64,000 nucleotides of DNA, taken from the NCBI GenBank assembly GCA_933207985.1, contig OW240915.1, positions 272,258,946 to 272,322,945 on the forward strand. The letters are read 5' to 3'. Below the pieces are notes generated by a model. It saw nothing but the letters and a program-made list of their open reading frames with translations, searched no databases and had not been told where the DNA came from. The position numbers and the translations under genes are program-made. The stretch comes from Pelobates cultripes. Taxonomy: Eukaryota > Chordata > Amphibia > Anura > Pelobatidae. This document shows positions 23,700 through 35,501 of this stretch, piece by piece. The stretch's first letter is position 1, and each line of letters begins with the position of its first letter.

Positions 23700-23866
23700 C
23701 CATCCCTCATTCATCTTAATAAAGGTGAGGTAATCTAGACTTTTTGACCTAGGCGACTTCTCTTCTCAGTGACAATACCTCCTGCTGCACTGAAGGTCCT
23801 TTCTGACAGGACACTTGAAGCGGGGCAGGCCAGAAGTTCTAACGCAAATTGGGATAGCTCAGGCCA
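23700..23866 (-). pseudogene. hAT transposase C-terminal dimerisation region (truncated by gap)
   Basis: On the minus strand the sequence reads WPELSQFALELLACPASS, VLSERTFSAAGGIVTEKRSR and, after a one-base shift, DYLTFIKMNEGWI. This is the conserved hAT C-terminal pattern (L..A...L..P.SSV.SER.FS.AG.I). It enters the N gap at its upstream side. Stop and frameshift show decay. Confidence 0.75.
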
Positions 23867-23966
23867 NNNNNNNNNNNNNNNNNNNNNNNNNNNNNNNNNN
23901 NNNNNNNNNNNNNNNNNNNNNNNNNNNNNNNNNNNNNNNNNNNNNNNNNNNNNNNNNNNNNNNNNN
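23867..23966. other. Assembly gap of 100 N
   Basis: Exactly 100 unknown bases, the usual placeholder for a scaffold join of unknown size. Confidence 0.95.
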
Positions 23967-25075
23967 TATCAGAAGAACTACTCTCAATTTCAACTCAAAC
24001 TGAAAACTCATACAATTGTAACCATACCTTCCCAAAATCCTGGTGAGCCTATGCGTGGGGGGCATGGGTGTCCTAAGGAGAAGCCTTGCAGAAAACCCCC
24101 TGGGGTGTGTTCTTGCAATAACCAACAGCGGGCTCTCTTAAATCACAGTCAAAAAGCAGTGTGTGTGTGTGTGTGTGTGTGAAAATGAGGATTGAACAGT
24201 TACCTCCACACGCGTTCTTCAACTGTTTTATTTTATTTATTTATTTTTGGTCTGGCTATAAAAAAAGAAAAAAAGTTGCATCAAAGTACTCCACATGCAA
24301 TACCTTGGGGTGTCCACGTTTCAAAGTGTGTATCCTTTCGTGGCGATCTATAAAACTGGGCTCTGTGATAAGCCCCAAGCTAAAGATAGGCCTATCAGAA
24401 GAACTACTCTCAATTTCAACTCAAACTGAAAAGTCATACAATTGTAACCATACCTTCCCAAAATCCTGGCGAGCCTATGCGTGGAGGGCATGGGTGTCCT
24501 AAGGAGAAGCCTTGCAGAAAACCCCCTGGGGTGTGTTCTTGCAATAACCAACAGCGGGCTCTCCTAAATCACAGTCAAAAAGCAGTGTGTGTGTGTGTGT
24601 GTGTGAAAATGAGGATTGAACAGTTACCTCCACATGCGTTCTTCAACTGTTTTATTTTATTTATTTATTTTTGGTCTGGCTATAAAAAAAGAAAAAAGGT
24701 TGCATCAAAGCACTCCACATGCAATACCTTGGGGTGTCTACGTTTCAAAGTGTGTATCCTTTTGTGGCGATCTATAAAACTGGGCTCTGTGATAAGCCCC
24801 AAGCAAAAGATAGGCCTATCAGAAGAACTACTCTCAATTTCAACTCAAACTGAAAAGTCATACAATTGCAACCATACCTTCCCAAAATCCTGGCGAGCCT
24901 ATGCGTGGGGGGCATGGGTGTCCTAAGGAGAAGCCTTGCAGAAAACCCCCTGGGGTGTGTTCTTGCAATAACCAACAGCGGGCTCTCCTAAATCACAGTC
25001 AAAAAGCAGTGTGTGTGTGTGTGTGTGTGAAAATGAGGATTGAACAGTTACCTCCACAAGCGTTCTTCAACTACT
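23967..25075 (+). repeat. Tandem 424-426 bp repeat, about 2.6 copies
   Basis: Units begin TATCAGAAGAACTACTCTC at 23967, 24393 and 24817 and include a TG microsatellite (about 24159, 24583, 25008) and a TTTATTTATTTATTTTTGG block. The first unit starts at the gap and the third breaks off at about 25075. Identity between units is very high. No protein. Confidence 0.9.
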
Positions 25076-25406
25076 TCAGGGTGTCAACTTTTCAAATACA
25101 TGCACGCTCATGTCAAGAAAATACATTGGGATATCTGATAAGTCCCCCATAAGGTAGATCGGCAAAGAAGATATGTACAATTTGAAAAACGCATATCAGA
25201 CATTTTGCTTTGCATCCCCCAGTGAACCCGACAAACATATGCATGCGTGGTATAACTGTACCCGGGAGATGTTGCCGAGCACATATTGGGGTGTCCTTTG
25301 GCAGGAACACCTAACAGGAGGTTAGAATTTATGCTCAAAGTAGAATGTGTGAGTGAAAAAGTGAACATGAATGTGTGAGTGAAAAAGGACATCACAAAAA
25401 CGTTTG
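25076..25406. other. Non-coding flank of the gypsy element
   Basis: No gene. It contains GAATGTGTGAGTGAAAAAG twice (about 25343 and 25369). It ends GTTTG directly before the 5' LTR. Confidence 0.6.
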
Positions 25407-25909
25407 TGTGAGGAACTGACTCTGCTGGGTTTCGAACCCTCATTTACATGGTGCTAAACCTCTTCCTTACCAGTACACCAGCCTGCCTTTTGCAAATTTA
25501 CCTGAGATCTGATACCATTGCTTGTAGAGTCAAGGTTATCAGTGACAACTCACTTCAGCTGTGTCTAGTCAGGTGTCTGGTTCTTGGCCTATAAAAGCCA
25601 CTTCCTGTCTCTGTACCTTTGCCAGATTATTGTGGTTCCTGTACTCTCTAATCAAGCGTGTTCCTGTTTCTCCTTCCTGTTGCTGAATTTGGACTGTTTT
25701 GACTTTGCTGCTTCTCCTTCCAACTGACCTCGGCTTGCCTCACTACGATTATCATCTTTCTGTTCCAGTCTCCCATCTCTGCTTAAGACCAGAAGGCCAC
25801 TCAAGGCTCAGGGGCTCAACCACCTGGGTAACGAGTGGCTACCTCTGGCAGAAAACATTGCTGATCTGGCTACTGGACTCCAAAACTTTGGAACATCAAT
25901 ATCATTACA
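25407..25909 (+). repeat. 5' LTR of the gypsy element
   Basis: TG...CA termini. CCTATAAAAG at about 25590 is a good TATA box, so the element's promoter likely starts transcription about 25-30 bp downstream. The gag ATG follows only 18 bp after the LTR. I could not identify a convincing tRNA primer site in that gap. Confidence 0.88.
25585..25600 (+). promoter_or_regulatory. TATA box in the 5' LTR
   Basis: CCTATAAAAGCC, repeated at the same place in the 3' LTR (about 30522). Inferred from sequence only. Confidence 0.5.
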
Positions 25910-25927
25910 GAATAATCTGGCCCATTC

Positions 25928-27862
25928 ATGGAGACCGTCGGATCAGATTCTGCATTGGCCCAGCAGGTTGCTTTTAATGCAAGAACTATGCAGACCCAGG
26001 CACAGACCATTCAAGTGCTGCGGGATCAGGTAGCTGAACTGCAAAATGAAGTTCGATCAATGCATAGTGAGCTTACCAGCTACAGGGCACATGATGTTGC
26101 GGCTGCTGCTACTACTACTGTTACACCTGCACAAGATGCCCGCTTGCCTCTACCAGAAAAATTTGGAGGAGACCGCAAAAAATTCAGGGGTTTCCTAAAT
26201 CAATACCGTTTGCATTTCATGATGTTACCTAACCGTTTTCCATCTGAAAGAGAGAAGGTGGGATTTATTTTTTCCCTCTTCAAAGATGAAGCCCTGGCCT
26301 GGGGCTCCCCTTTTCTGGAACAGGACAGTCCAATCTTGGGAAACTTAAAAGACTTTCTTGAGGCCATGTGCCTAGTTTTTGATGATCCCAATCGCTGTGC
26401 TACAGCAGAAGCCACTCTCCTTCATTTACATCAAGGGAGGCGATCTGTGGCTGAATATGCTGCTAAATTCAGACAGTGGGTTACTGATACTACTTGGAAC
26501 CAATCAGCCCAGAGGTTCCACTTCAGAAGGGGTCTCTCAGAAGCTATAAAAGATGAGCTAGCTCGTGTTGATCTTCCTGTTGAGTTTGATGCACTTGTGC
26601 GGTTGGCTATCCGTATTGATCGGAGACTTTCAGAAAGAAGATTGGAAAGACAGGGCTCTTTTAAACCAAGTGCTACTCCTACTTTCTATTCAAGAATTTC
26701 TACTCCGACCCCACAAACACCTACAGACTCTGAACCTGAGGCTATGCAGGTAGATCTAATAAGAGGGCCATTATCCAATGAAGAAAAACAGTGGCGACGC
26801 ACTCACAACTTATGCCTGTATTGTGGTAGTGCAGGGCATTATGCCATCAAGTGCCCTAACAAGTCTAAAAGAACAATAGCTATGACTGCTGAGGGTGCAC
26901 AGATTCAACACCAATCCCAGATTTCAGACCAACTGGATTCTGTCACACAACCCTTGTTTTCTCTGGCTCAGGGTGAAGAAGGTATGATGACTCAACATCC
27001 TCATTTGGTGGTGACTATCACTTTGCAATATGGTAATAATAAAATTTCAACTACAGCTATGATAGATTCCGGAGCAGGCGGAAACTTTATGGACATTAAA
27101 TTTGCAGCAGGAAATAAAATTCAGTCTATCCCTAAATCTTCACCTGTGTTAATGGAAACAGTAGATGGTTCTCCACTTACGTCAGGCCCGGTTACACATG
27201 AGACTGTGCCCTTAAAATTGATTCTGGAAGTGAATCACCATGAGTCTATATCTTTCCACCTAATTTCCTCAACACAGTTTCCAGTGATTTTGGGTATACC
27301 CTGGCTTGCTCTGCATAACCCACAGATTGATTGGAAGACTAGAACTTTGTCCTTTCCTTCAGAACACTGCTTAATGAATTGTCAACCCTCTAAGGCGACA
27401 CCTGTTACCACAACAATTAATGAAATGGTTGCTACAAACTTAACTAAGCTTCCGCTACAATATCAGGATTTTGCAGATGTCTGTGATAAGAAGAATGCTG
27501 ATCAGCTTCCACCTCACAGGCCTTATGATTGCCCCATGGAGCTGCTACCTGGAGCTGCTATCCCATTTGGCCGTATATACTCCCTTTCTGAGCCTGAATT
27601 GAAAGCACTTCGTGAATACATACAAGAAAATCTTGCCAAAGGCTTTATTCGACCATCCACTTCTCCAGCAGGAGCTCCTATATTCTTTGTAGAAAAGAAA
27701 GATGGCAGTCTGCGGCCATGTGTCGATTACAGGGACATTAATAAAATCACTGTTAAAAACCGTTATCCCTTGCCTCTCATTTCTGAACTTCTGGAGAGAC
27801 TTCGTTCAGCTAAAATATTTACGAAGCTTGATCTACGGGGGCATATAATCTGGTTCGCATAA
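25928..27862 (+). CDS. Gypsy Gag-protease-RT (N-terminal part of the polyprotein)
   Basis: 644 codons. Residues about 14-50 form a heptad-rich coiled coil; about 75-230 match the gypsy Gag capsid region (LPEKFGGDRKKFRGFLNQY). A CCHC zinc knuckle has Cys296, Cys299, His304 and Cys309. The aspartic protease has DSG at 380-382. RT begins after about 540 and shows FVEKKDGSLRPCVDYRDINK. The frame ends at 27862 because one G is missing from a G run at about 27837-27841, inside the LDLR.. RT motif; the next part continues in another frame. The ATG at 25928 is the first in frame and sits just after the LTR. Confidence 0.88.
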   Translation: METVGSDSALAQQVAFNARTMQTQAQTIQVLRDQVAELQNEVRSMHSELTSYRAHDVAAAATTTVTPAQDARLPLPEKFGGDRKKFRGFLNQYRLHFMMLPNRFPSEREKVGFIFSLFKDEALAWGSPFLEQDSPILGNLKDFLEAMCLVFDDPNRCATAEATLLHLHQGRRSVAEYAAKFRQWVTDTTWNQSAQRFHFRRGLSEAIKDELARVDLPVEFDALVRLAIRIDRRLSERRLERQGSFKPSATPTFYSRISTPTPQTPTDSEPEAMQVDLIRGPLSNEEKQWRRTHNLCLYCGSAGHYAIKCPNKSKRTIAMTAEGAQIQHQSQISDQLDSVTQPLFSLAQGEEGMMTQHPHLVVTITLQYGNNKISTTAMIDSGAGGNFMDIKFAAGNKIQSIPKSSPVLMETVDGSPLTSGPVTHETVPLKLILEVNHHESISFHLISSTQFPVILGIPWLALHNPQIDWKTRTLSFPSEHCLMNCQPSKATPVTTTINEMVATNLTKLPLQYQDFADVCDKKNADQLPPHRPYDCPMELLPGAAIPFGRIYSLSEPELKALREYIQENLAKGFIRPSTSPAGAPIFFVEKKDGSLRPCVDYRDINKITVKNRYPLPLISELLERLRSAKIFTKLDLRGHIIWFA

Positions 27863-29496
27863 GACCAAATGATGAATGGAAAACAGCTTTCAGAACCAGG
27901 TACGGACATTACGAATATCTAGTAATGCCATTTGGGCTTTGTAATGCCCCTGCAACTTTTCAGCATCTAATCAATGATGTACTACGGGATCTCCTGGATC
28001 AGTTTGTTGTGGCATATTTGGATGATATCCTGATATTTTCTGATAATCTTGAAAATCACAGAAAACAGGTCTGCATTGTTCTTGAGCGCCTTCGTACCCA
28101 CCACCTATACATTAAACTGGAAAAATGTGAGTTTGAACAAACAGAAATTCAGTTCCTGGGGTATGTAATAACTCCTAAAGGTTTAAGTATGGACGCAAGT
28201 AAAATTAAAGCTGTGCTGGACTGGCCCATCCCCAAGAATGAAAAAGATATACAGAGATTTGTAGGGTTTGCCAATTTTTACAGGCGTTTCATTAAGAATT
28301 TCTCTGCCGTTATTACACCGATCACTGAACTTACACGTAAAGGGACTCCTTTTCAGTGGTCCAATAAGGCTGACACTGCATTTTCCAGATTAAAGACTCT
28401 GTTTACATCTGCCCCTATCTTGGTACATCCTCAGCCAGAATTGCCATTTACTGTAGAGGTAGATGCTTCTGATTCAGCTGTTGGGGCTATACTGTCTCAA
28501 AGGACTGGACCTAAGATGTTGTTACATCCATGTGCCTTCTATTCCCGCCAGATGTTACCAGCAGAAAGAAATTATGACATAGGGAATAAAGAACTTTTGG
28601 CTATAAAAGCTGCCTTCACCGAATGGAGACATCTCTTGGAGGGAGCCACCCATCCAATTACTGTCCTCACAGATCACAAAAATCTGGAATGTATCCAATC
28701 CGCTAAGAGACTGTCAGCCAGACAAGCACGCTGGTCCCTATTTTTCTCAAGGTTTAATTTTTTTATTTCATACCGCCCTGGTTCCAGAAATGGCAAGGCG
28801 GATGCCTTGTCTAGGATAGCTGACCCCCTCCATACTACGGTAACCAAGGCCACCATCTTGCCAGAGAGCAGATTTTTAGGAGTTACCTTTCCTTCTGATC
28901 TAATGTCTCGCATTAAAAAGGGCTACTCTAAAGATCCAGTTTTTCGTGATCCTCCTCGTGATCTTCATATGACCATGCTTAATGGGTTTTGGATTTTTCA
29001 ACAACGTCTGTTTGTTCCAGAATCAGTGCGACTGGACGTTTTACGCCTCTACCATGACTCTAAACCAGCAGGTCATCCAGGAATCCGAAAGACACAAGAA
29101 CTACTTACCCGATCCTTTTGGTGGCCTAAATATTATGAGGATGTTAAGAAGTATGTGTCCTCTTGTGATGTATGTGCCAGACATAAGACTCCTCGCTCAT
29201 CCCCTGTTGGCTTGCTTCAGCCTCTTCCGATTCCTCATCGTCCCTGGGGATCTATATCCATGGACTTTATTGTGGAACTACCTCCCTCTAAGGAACACAC
29301 TACTATTCTTGTTGTTGTGGACCGGTTAACCAAGATGAGTCATTTCATACCAGCTCGTGGTCTCCCTTCAGCTAAACAGACTGCTGACCTTGTTATTCGG
29401 GAAATATTTCGCTTGCATGGAGTGCCTGATGAAGTAATTTCTGACAGGGGAGTGCAGTTTACATCTCATTTTGGAAATATTTTTGTTCTATTCTAG
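27842..29496 (+). CDS. Gypsy RT-RNase H-integrase (middle part, frameshifted)
   Basis: Continues pol after the first frameshift; the first Met is at 27925. RT active site YLDD at residues 31-34 from that Met. RNase H region has VEVDASDSAVGAIL and LTDHKNLE. Integrase has the zinc-binding H-x3-H (HDSKPAGH region) with C-x2-C (CDVC), then DFIVELPPS and VISDRGVQFTSHF, carrying the two Asp of the DDE triad. The frame ends at 29496 where one T appears to be missing from TTTT in the motif after TSHF. Splitting is likely recent or an assembly error. Confidence 0.85.
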
Positions 29497-30353
29497 GTAT
29501 TAATGTAAATCTGTCTTCAGCTTTTCATCCACAAAGTAATGGACAGACTGAGCGAACCAACCAGACTTTAGAACAATATTTGCGGTGCTATATTAGTTAC
29601 CTGCAGGATGACTGGCTGGATTTTCTACCCACAGCGGAGTTTGCCTATAACAATGCCCAACACTGCTCCACTTCTCTGAGCCCATTTTTTGCCAATTATG
29701 GTTACCATCCAACCTTTCTAGTGAGTCTCCCAATTACTACTCCCATTCCTGCAGTCACTGACCGGCTAACCGCCTTACGAGATTCCCAAGAACTGTTGAA
29801 GGAGACTCTTTCGGAGGCTCAGGAATGTTACAAAAGAGCTGCTGATAGGCACAGAAAGGAGGCCCCAGTTTATCATGTTGGTGACAAGGTTTGGCTGTCA
29901 ACAAAGAATCTTAAGCTTAGGATTCCTTCTCATAAATTGGGTCAAAAGTTCATGGGACCTTTTAAGATAATCGCTCAGATCAATGCAGTCACCTTCCGTC
30001 TGCAACTTCCGGATTCCATGAAAATACATCCGGTGTTTCACGTGGCACTGCTTAAACCTTTTCATGAAAATACTTTCCCTGGTCGAGCCTTGCCTGCCCC
30101 ACCACCAGTCCTCGTGGATGGTGAAGATGAATACGAGGTGGGAAAAATTCTTGACTCCAGGATCTTCCGCAACAAGCTTCAATACTTGGTTCATTGGAAA
30201 GGCTATGGTGAGGAGGATAGATCATGGGAACCAGTGGACAATATTCATGCTCCTGATCTTCTTCAGTCTTTCCATGCACAGTACCCTGCTAAACCAGGAA
30301 ATAGGGCATCCAGAGGCTGCGCCTGTAGAGGTGGAGGTAATGTGAGGAACTGA
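29497..30353 (+). CDS. Gypsy integrase C-terminus and chromodomain (frameshifted)
   Basis: Starts in the third frame with INVNLSSAFHPQSNGQTERT, which supplies the catalytic Glu, then LPTAEFAYNNAQH. The C-terminal GPF/Y-like region (LGQKFMGPFKII) is followed by a chromodomain: YEVGKILDSRIFRNKLQYLV, HWKGYGEEDRSWEPVDNI. The stop TGA at 30351-30353 lies 13 bp inside the 3' LTR, normal for compact gypsy elements. Confidence 0.85.
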
Positions 30354-30844
30354 CTCTGCTGGGTTTTGAACCCTGGTTTACATGGTGCTAAACCTTTTCC
30401 TTACCAGTACACCAGCCTGCCTTTTGCAAATTTACCTGAGATCTGATACCATTGCTTGTAGAGTCAAGGTTATCAGTGACAACTCACTTCAGCTGTGTCT
30501 AGTCAGGTGTCTGGTTCTTGGCCTATAAAAGCCACTTCCTGTCTCTGTACCTTTGCCAGATTATTGTGGTTCCTGTACTCTCTAATCAAGCGTGTTCCTG
30601 TTTCTCCTTCCTGTTGCTGAATTTGGACTGTTTTTGACTTTGCTGCTTCTCCTTCCCACTGACCTCGGCTTGCCTCACTACGATTATCATCTTTCTGTTC
30701 CAGTCTCCCATCTCTGCTTAAGACCAGAAGGCCACTCAAGGCTCAGGGGCTCAACCACCTGGGTAACGAGTGGCTACCTCTGGCAGAAAACATTGCTGAT
30801 CTGGCTACTGGACTCCAAAACTTTGTAACATCAATATCATTACA
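30341..30844 (+). repeat. 3' LTR of the gypsy element
   Basis: Matches 25407-25909 with few changes (for example TTTTGAACC for TTTCGAACC, CCCTGG for CCCTCA, one added T at about 30635). A purine-rich GTAGAGGTGGAGGTAA precedes it and may serve as the polypurine tract. Confidence 0.88.
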
Positions 30845-31952
30845 GCACTGCAGGGCAATTTGTCATACTCCTTTGAAGACATACCACTGACATTCTATGC
30901 AGACCTCAGCGGTAGCACTTTGGCATGGCGCCGGGAACTGAGGCCGCTTACTACCCTCCTACAGCAGCACAAAATCAACTATAGATGGCGCCCTTCTCGT
31001 TCCTTGTCAATCCTCCATTGGACTTCAACCCAAATCGTCTGAGACCTCCAGGAAGCTGCAACGATCCTGCAGCGCTTGGGAATCCCCCAACACTCCCTCA
31101 GCATTGACGCACCAGGTACAGCACCTCAACCAACCCACAGATGGAACCCGGGAACTTCTGTGGAATTTGTGCCCAGACAGGTTGCTCCGGGCACACAGGT
31201 CAGAGCCAAGACCTGACTTCAAACGGGACTGCCTATTACAGGCCCAGTTCGGGACTCAAGTACTTGGGCGACCCTCTCCACGTAAGGCACAAAATCCCAT
31301 GTCCTCACTTACACACAGAGTAGAATAAGTACCCTAACCCTTCTCAGACAGGATATAAATATTCTCCATCGTTCCCCCCTCTCCTCCCCCTTCTCTGGCC
31401 TAGGGGTTAATTGGGCTAGAAAGGCGTAAGCCACTCACCCGTGCATACTAGCCAAGAGCACACATATGTCCCACTGATAAGCTCCACGTCTCTAGTTAGA
31501 GATACTGTATGTTAACTTACCACCCTGTTAACGTTGGCATCTACCTTATGCTACAATTGGTTATGTTTTTATCGTTTATATTGTTTTTTCAGATGGCGTG
31601 CAATTCTATACTCACACACTAAACTCCTATGGGGCGACCGGGGGGGGGGGGGTTAATCACTCGAGGAACACTGCAAAGCACACCTAACCAACCCGCCTAA
31701 CATAAATGCAACATTACATAACTTTCTTGCATTTTACTCTTCACTTTATAGGTGTACTATACTTTATCGTGCATACTTAAACGCTAAGCTAAGCCTGTTT
31801 ATGTTTATGTACCACAAAACACAAATATTGTGCCTATACTCATGCCACTGCTTAACATGCATATGATGTATACACTGTTGTGGCGTCTGACCTTGCAATG
31901 TACCTACCTGCATGACAAAAATAAAGAATTAAAAAAAATATTAAAAAAAATT
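30845..31952 (+). mobile_element. 3' part of the ORF1-only L1 (copy B)
   Basis: Same as 7620-8725, with the downstream flank TAAACTCTAAAGCA at 31953-31966. The ORF1 C-terminal domain reads on past HKINYRWRPSRS without the 2-bp loss seen in copy A. The 5' half is absent because the gypsy LTR replaces it. Confidence 0.8.
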
Positions 31953-31966
31953 TAAACTCTAAAGCA

Positions 31967-33236
31967 TGTCCAAGTCTGAGCAATTGTGTCTTTCTGTGTT
32001 GCCCTGCACAAATATATATTTGGATATTTTATTCCATGTACACTTATAGCTTTGTCCCCCGATTCATGCATTCATTCTCATGGGCTTCTTTGCACTCCTT
32101 TACAAGTTACCAATAAGATTTATTTTATGTCAGTATCCGCCTTGACAACTTGTTACGATTTAAAATAAATAAATAAAAAAGAGAACTAAAAAATAATGAA
32201 GCCTTGTTAGTTGTTGTAGAGTTGGTAAAGTGGGTGAGAACAATTAAAATGTTGGTAATGGTTAAGGATGGGTGGCTCAGATGATTGCATGTAATCGAGT
32301 AAAAGGAATTATTTGATATGGAATGATGGGAGAGATTATGAAGGGATCTGGTTCACAATAGCATGATTTAAATATAGAAATCAAAAGTATAATCATAAAT
32401 CTTGAAATTAATGTACTACAATTTAATATGTACCCTTAAAACGATTTCACAAAAGTAGGCTATTTTCCGTACAAAAAGGTACAATAGGGAATCCACAATG
32501 GATAGACGATAAACGTAGCGTAAAGGTCAGGCTTGTCTGGCTCTCCTGTTATCGATATGTCCACAGAATTTGCTGAGCATCCAGCGTTGCATCAATTCAA
32601 CTATTTGCAGCTATTTCTTTAGTAATGCAACCTTTACAAGGAGCTGCCATTTTATTTTTCCCAAAATAGACTATACTGTTAACCTACAGCCATGAGAGTA
32701 ACTCTAATCCATCAATTTCTTCTGGGTGTTGAAAGCTTTTTCCATATGAAGGCTTTAAGGACACCTGTCTTATTTAACTATATTCAGTGTATCCCATGTG
32801 TAATCACTGTGGCATGTATATATAGCTTGCACGTTGCAGGGAGGTGCTGATAGAATTCTATCATACTGCCTTGAGGAATGCCTACAAATATGCATTAAAC
32901 ATGAAGCTTTTGGGAGTTTTAAAATACTAAGTCACCAACTCACAGAGCATGCTTGTATGTGGCACTATATAGATTTTGTGAATATATATACACATTTGGA
33001 TGGGAGCCATAGAAATCTTTCAGACTGAGTGCCAAAACTGATGTATATCTATTTCCGTGGTAAAGCTACTTTCTAAACATGGAGATAGCATCTTTAAATG
33101 CACAATGATAAATAGAGATCTTAATATTCAACAGGGTCTTAAACATGTTATTGGGCAGAAAGTGTCTTTTGATTTATAGCCATTCATTTGCAGGCTAATC
33201 CATTTCTACGAAAGGAATTATTTCTGATACATAACT
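31967..33236. other. No gene recognised (copy B of 8740-10009)
   Basis: Non-coding, nearly identical to the other copy. Confidence 0.6.
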
Positions 33237-33252
33237 TAGAACACTAACATTG
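33237..33252. other. Empty target site of the ribozyme array
   Basis: TAGAACACTAACATTG occurs once here, continuous with the sequences that flank the array in copy A. Confidence 0.85.
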
Positions 33253-33917
33253 TCTCAGATTTCCTGGCCACTATTTGGACCTTCGTAAGCACCACTAGAA
33301 AGTGCTTTCCCAACCAAGCTTCATGTGGTTTATTTGTTCAGTCCACAGGGGATTTACTGTTTGGAACGTTGTCAAACATGGATGACCATGGAGGCTACAA
33401 ATAAATCCGAATTTAGTAGTGCTGTCCTGTCATCATTGCATGTAAATATCTAAAAATCTATTGCACCAATAAACTCTTTATATGGACTAAGGTTACATTG
33501 TATATGTCACGTCCTGTTACATTCTGCATATTATTTCTGTCTTGGCTTCTGGTATCCAGTATTCTTTTTACAATTCTTAGTTTAGTTTTTCTTGGTTTTT
33601 CTGGTTCTGTGTTCCATGTCTGGTTTTCTTAATGATGGATTTTCTGGGTTCATTCCTTTACTCCATTCCTGGAATTGCCAGTCTCCTGGATTCCTTTAAA
33701 TGTTTGTTTTTTTGTTGCCACGCCCGATCCTTTGACATTTATCCCTTTGTTTCAGTGTGTTAATGCTAGCAGTGGTCTCATTTGTCTGCTCCTTTCATTG
33801 CAGGTAAGTACTGTGTGTTTTATTGTTGTAATTTTAGTCACGCATATCTAGGCAGTTAGGACCCACCGTAATTGGAGTACTTTGGCACAGTGGTGGGCTG
33901 CATACATCTTGGCCATT

Positions 33918-34873
33918 CAGGGGCGGATCCAGAACCTAATCTCGGGAGGGGCACTGGTAGGAACAATTCAGGCATTATAACCACTACAGCTCTTTGTAGA
34001 GGTTATGGTGCCAGGAGTGCTGTGGAACACTACCAAAGTAAGTAGTCAAACCATTTAAGAACAGTTTGACACCTTACCTAGGGTCTGCCAGGGTAGGAGC
34101 TGTAGTAAGGGAAAGAGACTATAGTAGGGGATTGGGGTAGTAGTGTGTGCCATGTGTGGGGTGCAATGTGTGTATGAGGGGTGTGGTGTGTGTGAGGGAT
34201 GCAGTGTGAGTGTTTTTGAGAAGGGTGCAGTGTGTGTGTGTGAGGGGTGCAATGTGTGTATGTGAGGGGTGTGGTGTGTATGTGAGGGGTGCAGTAAGTA
34301 TGTGCACTGGGTGCAGTGTGTTTGAGTGAAGGGTGCAGTGTGTGTAAATGAAGGGTGCAGTGTGTGAGTGAGGGGTGCAGTATGTGTGAGGGGTACAGTG
34401 TGTGTGATAGTCTGCAGTATGTGAAGGGTGTAATGTGTGAGGGGTGTAGTGTGTGTGAGGGGTGCAGTGTTTGTGTGTGTGAAAGGTGCAGTGTTTGTGA
34501 ATGGGGGTGCAGTGTGTGTGTATGGGGGTGCAGTGTGTGTATGGGGTGCAGAAAGTATATAGGGTGCATTATGCGTGTATGGGGGTGCAGTGTGTGTATA
34601 TGGGGTGCAGTGTGTATGTATAGGGTTGCTGTGTGTGTATGCGGGTGCAGTAAGTGTATGGGTTGCTGTGTGTGTATGCGGGTGCAGTAAGTGTATGGGG
34701 TGCAGTGTGTGTGTATAGGGGTGCAGTGTGTGTATGGGGGTGCAGTGTGTATATGGGTGCAGGGTGTGTATGGGGGTGCAGTGTGTGTGTATGGAGTGCA
34801 GTGTGTGTATGTGGGTGCAATGTGTGTGTATGGAGGTGCGGTATGTAAATGTGTAGGGAGTTATTGTGTGGGG

Positions 34874-34926
<53 letters not shown>

Positions 34927-35375
34927 TTATTATTAAAAATAAATATACTTTATATCCCCCCTCCCTTCTTACCTTTGCTGAGGGAGGGGGGATATTTCCT
35001 GCAATCCGTGGTGGTTCGGTGGAGAACCCTGGTGGTCCTAGTGGTTAGAGTGAACTCTAACCTGCAGCTCAGGCTAGCGTTCACTCTCGCGAGATCCGGA
35101 GCGTTGCCACGGTAATCGCGGCAATGCTTCGTTCTTGCGAAAAGAGCACCAGGAGGCGCTGCAGGCTGAGCTATCAGCTCCTCTCTCCATCCGTCGCTGG
35201 TCGCTAGCAAAGTGCCTGCGGACTGGTGAGGGAGATCTCTGATCTCCCCTCCGGTCCGTGAAGGAACACAGCATGGGAGAGGTAGAGCTTTGGCTCTTTA
35301 CTATTTTCTCAGGAGGGCTGGGGGAGGGGGGGGGTGACACTTGCCCTGTTGCCTCCCCCTCTGGATCTGCCAATG
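33918..35375. mobile_element. hAT non-autonomous element with GT minisatellite (copy B)
   Basis: Same tips and flanks as 14547-15967. The minisatellite at about 34138-34850 has gained units near 34660 (GGGTTGCTGTGTGTGTATGC repeated). Confidence 0.75.
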
Positions 35376-35501
35376 TGACCATTTATGTATGTCTAAATCT
35401 CCAATGTTTATTACATATATATAGTACTTAGTTATTTCTCCTCTTGTTTTGCCTTGTATTGTCTTGTTTTATTTTGTCTTATATTCCTAGTTCATGTACA
35501 G

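Larger units (their letters stand above)
25407..30844 (+). mobile_element. Ty3/gypsy LTR retrotransposon with chromodomain, near full length
   Basis: Two LTRs of about 503 bp (TGTGAGGAAC...ATCATTACA) flank a gag-pol region in the order Gag, zinc knuckle, protease, RT, RNase H, integrase, chromodomain. Chromodomain gypsy elements (chromoviruses) use that domain to guide integration. I count about six substitutions and one indel between LTRs, so the insertion is young. Two single-base frameshifts break pol. The bases outside the LTRs (GTTTG left, GCACT right) do not match, so no TSD. Confidence 0.9.

Noticed and set aside
23769..24182. Open frame spanning the N gap
   Set aside because: It exists only because N codons carry no stops; the sequence is unknown.
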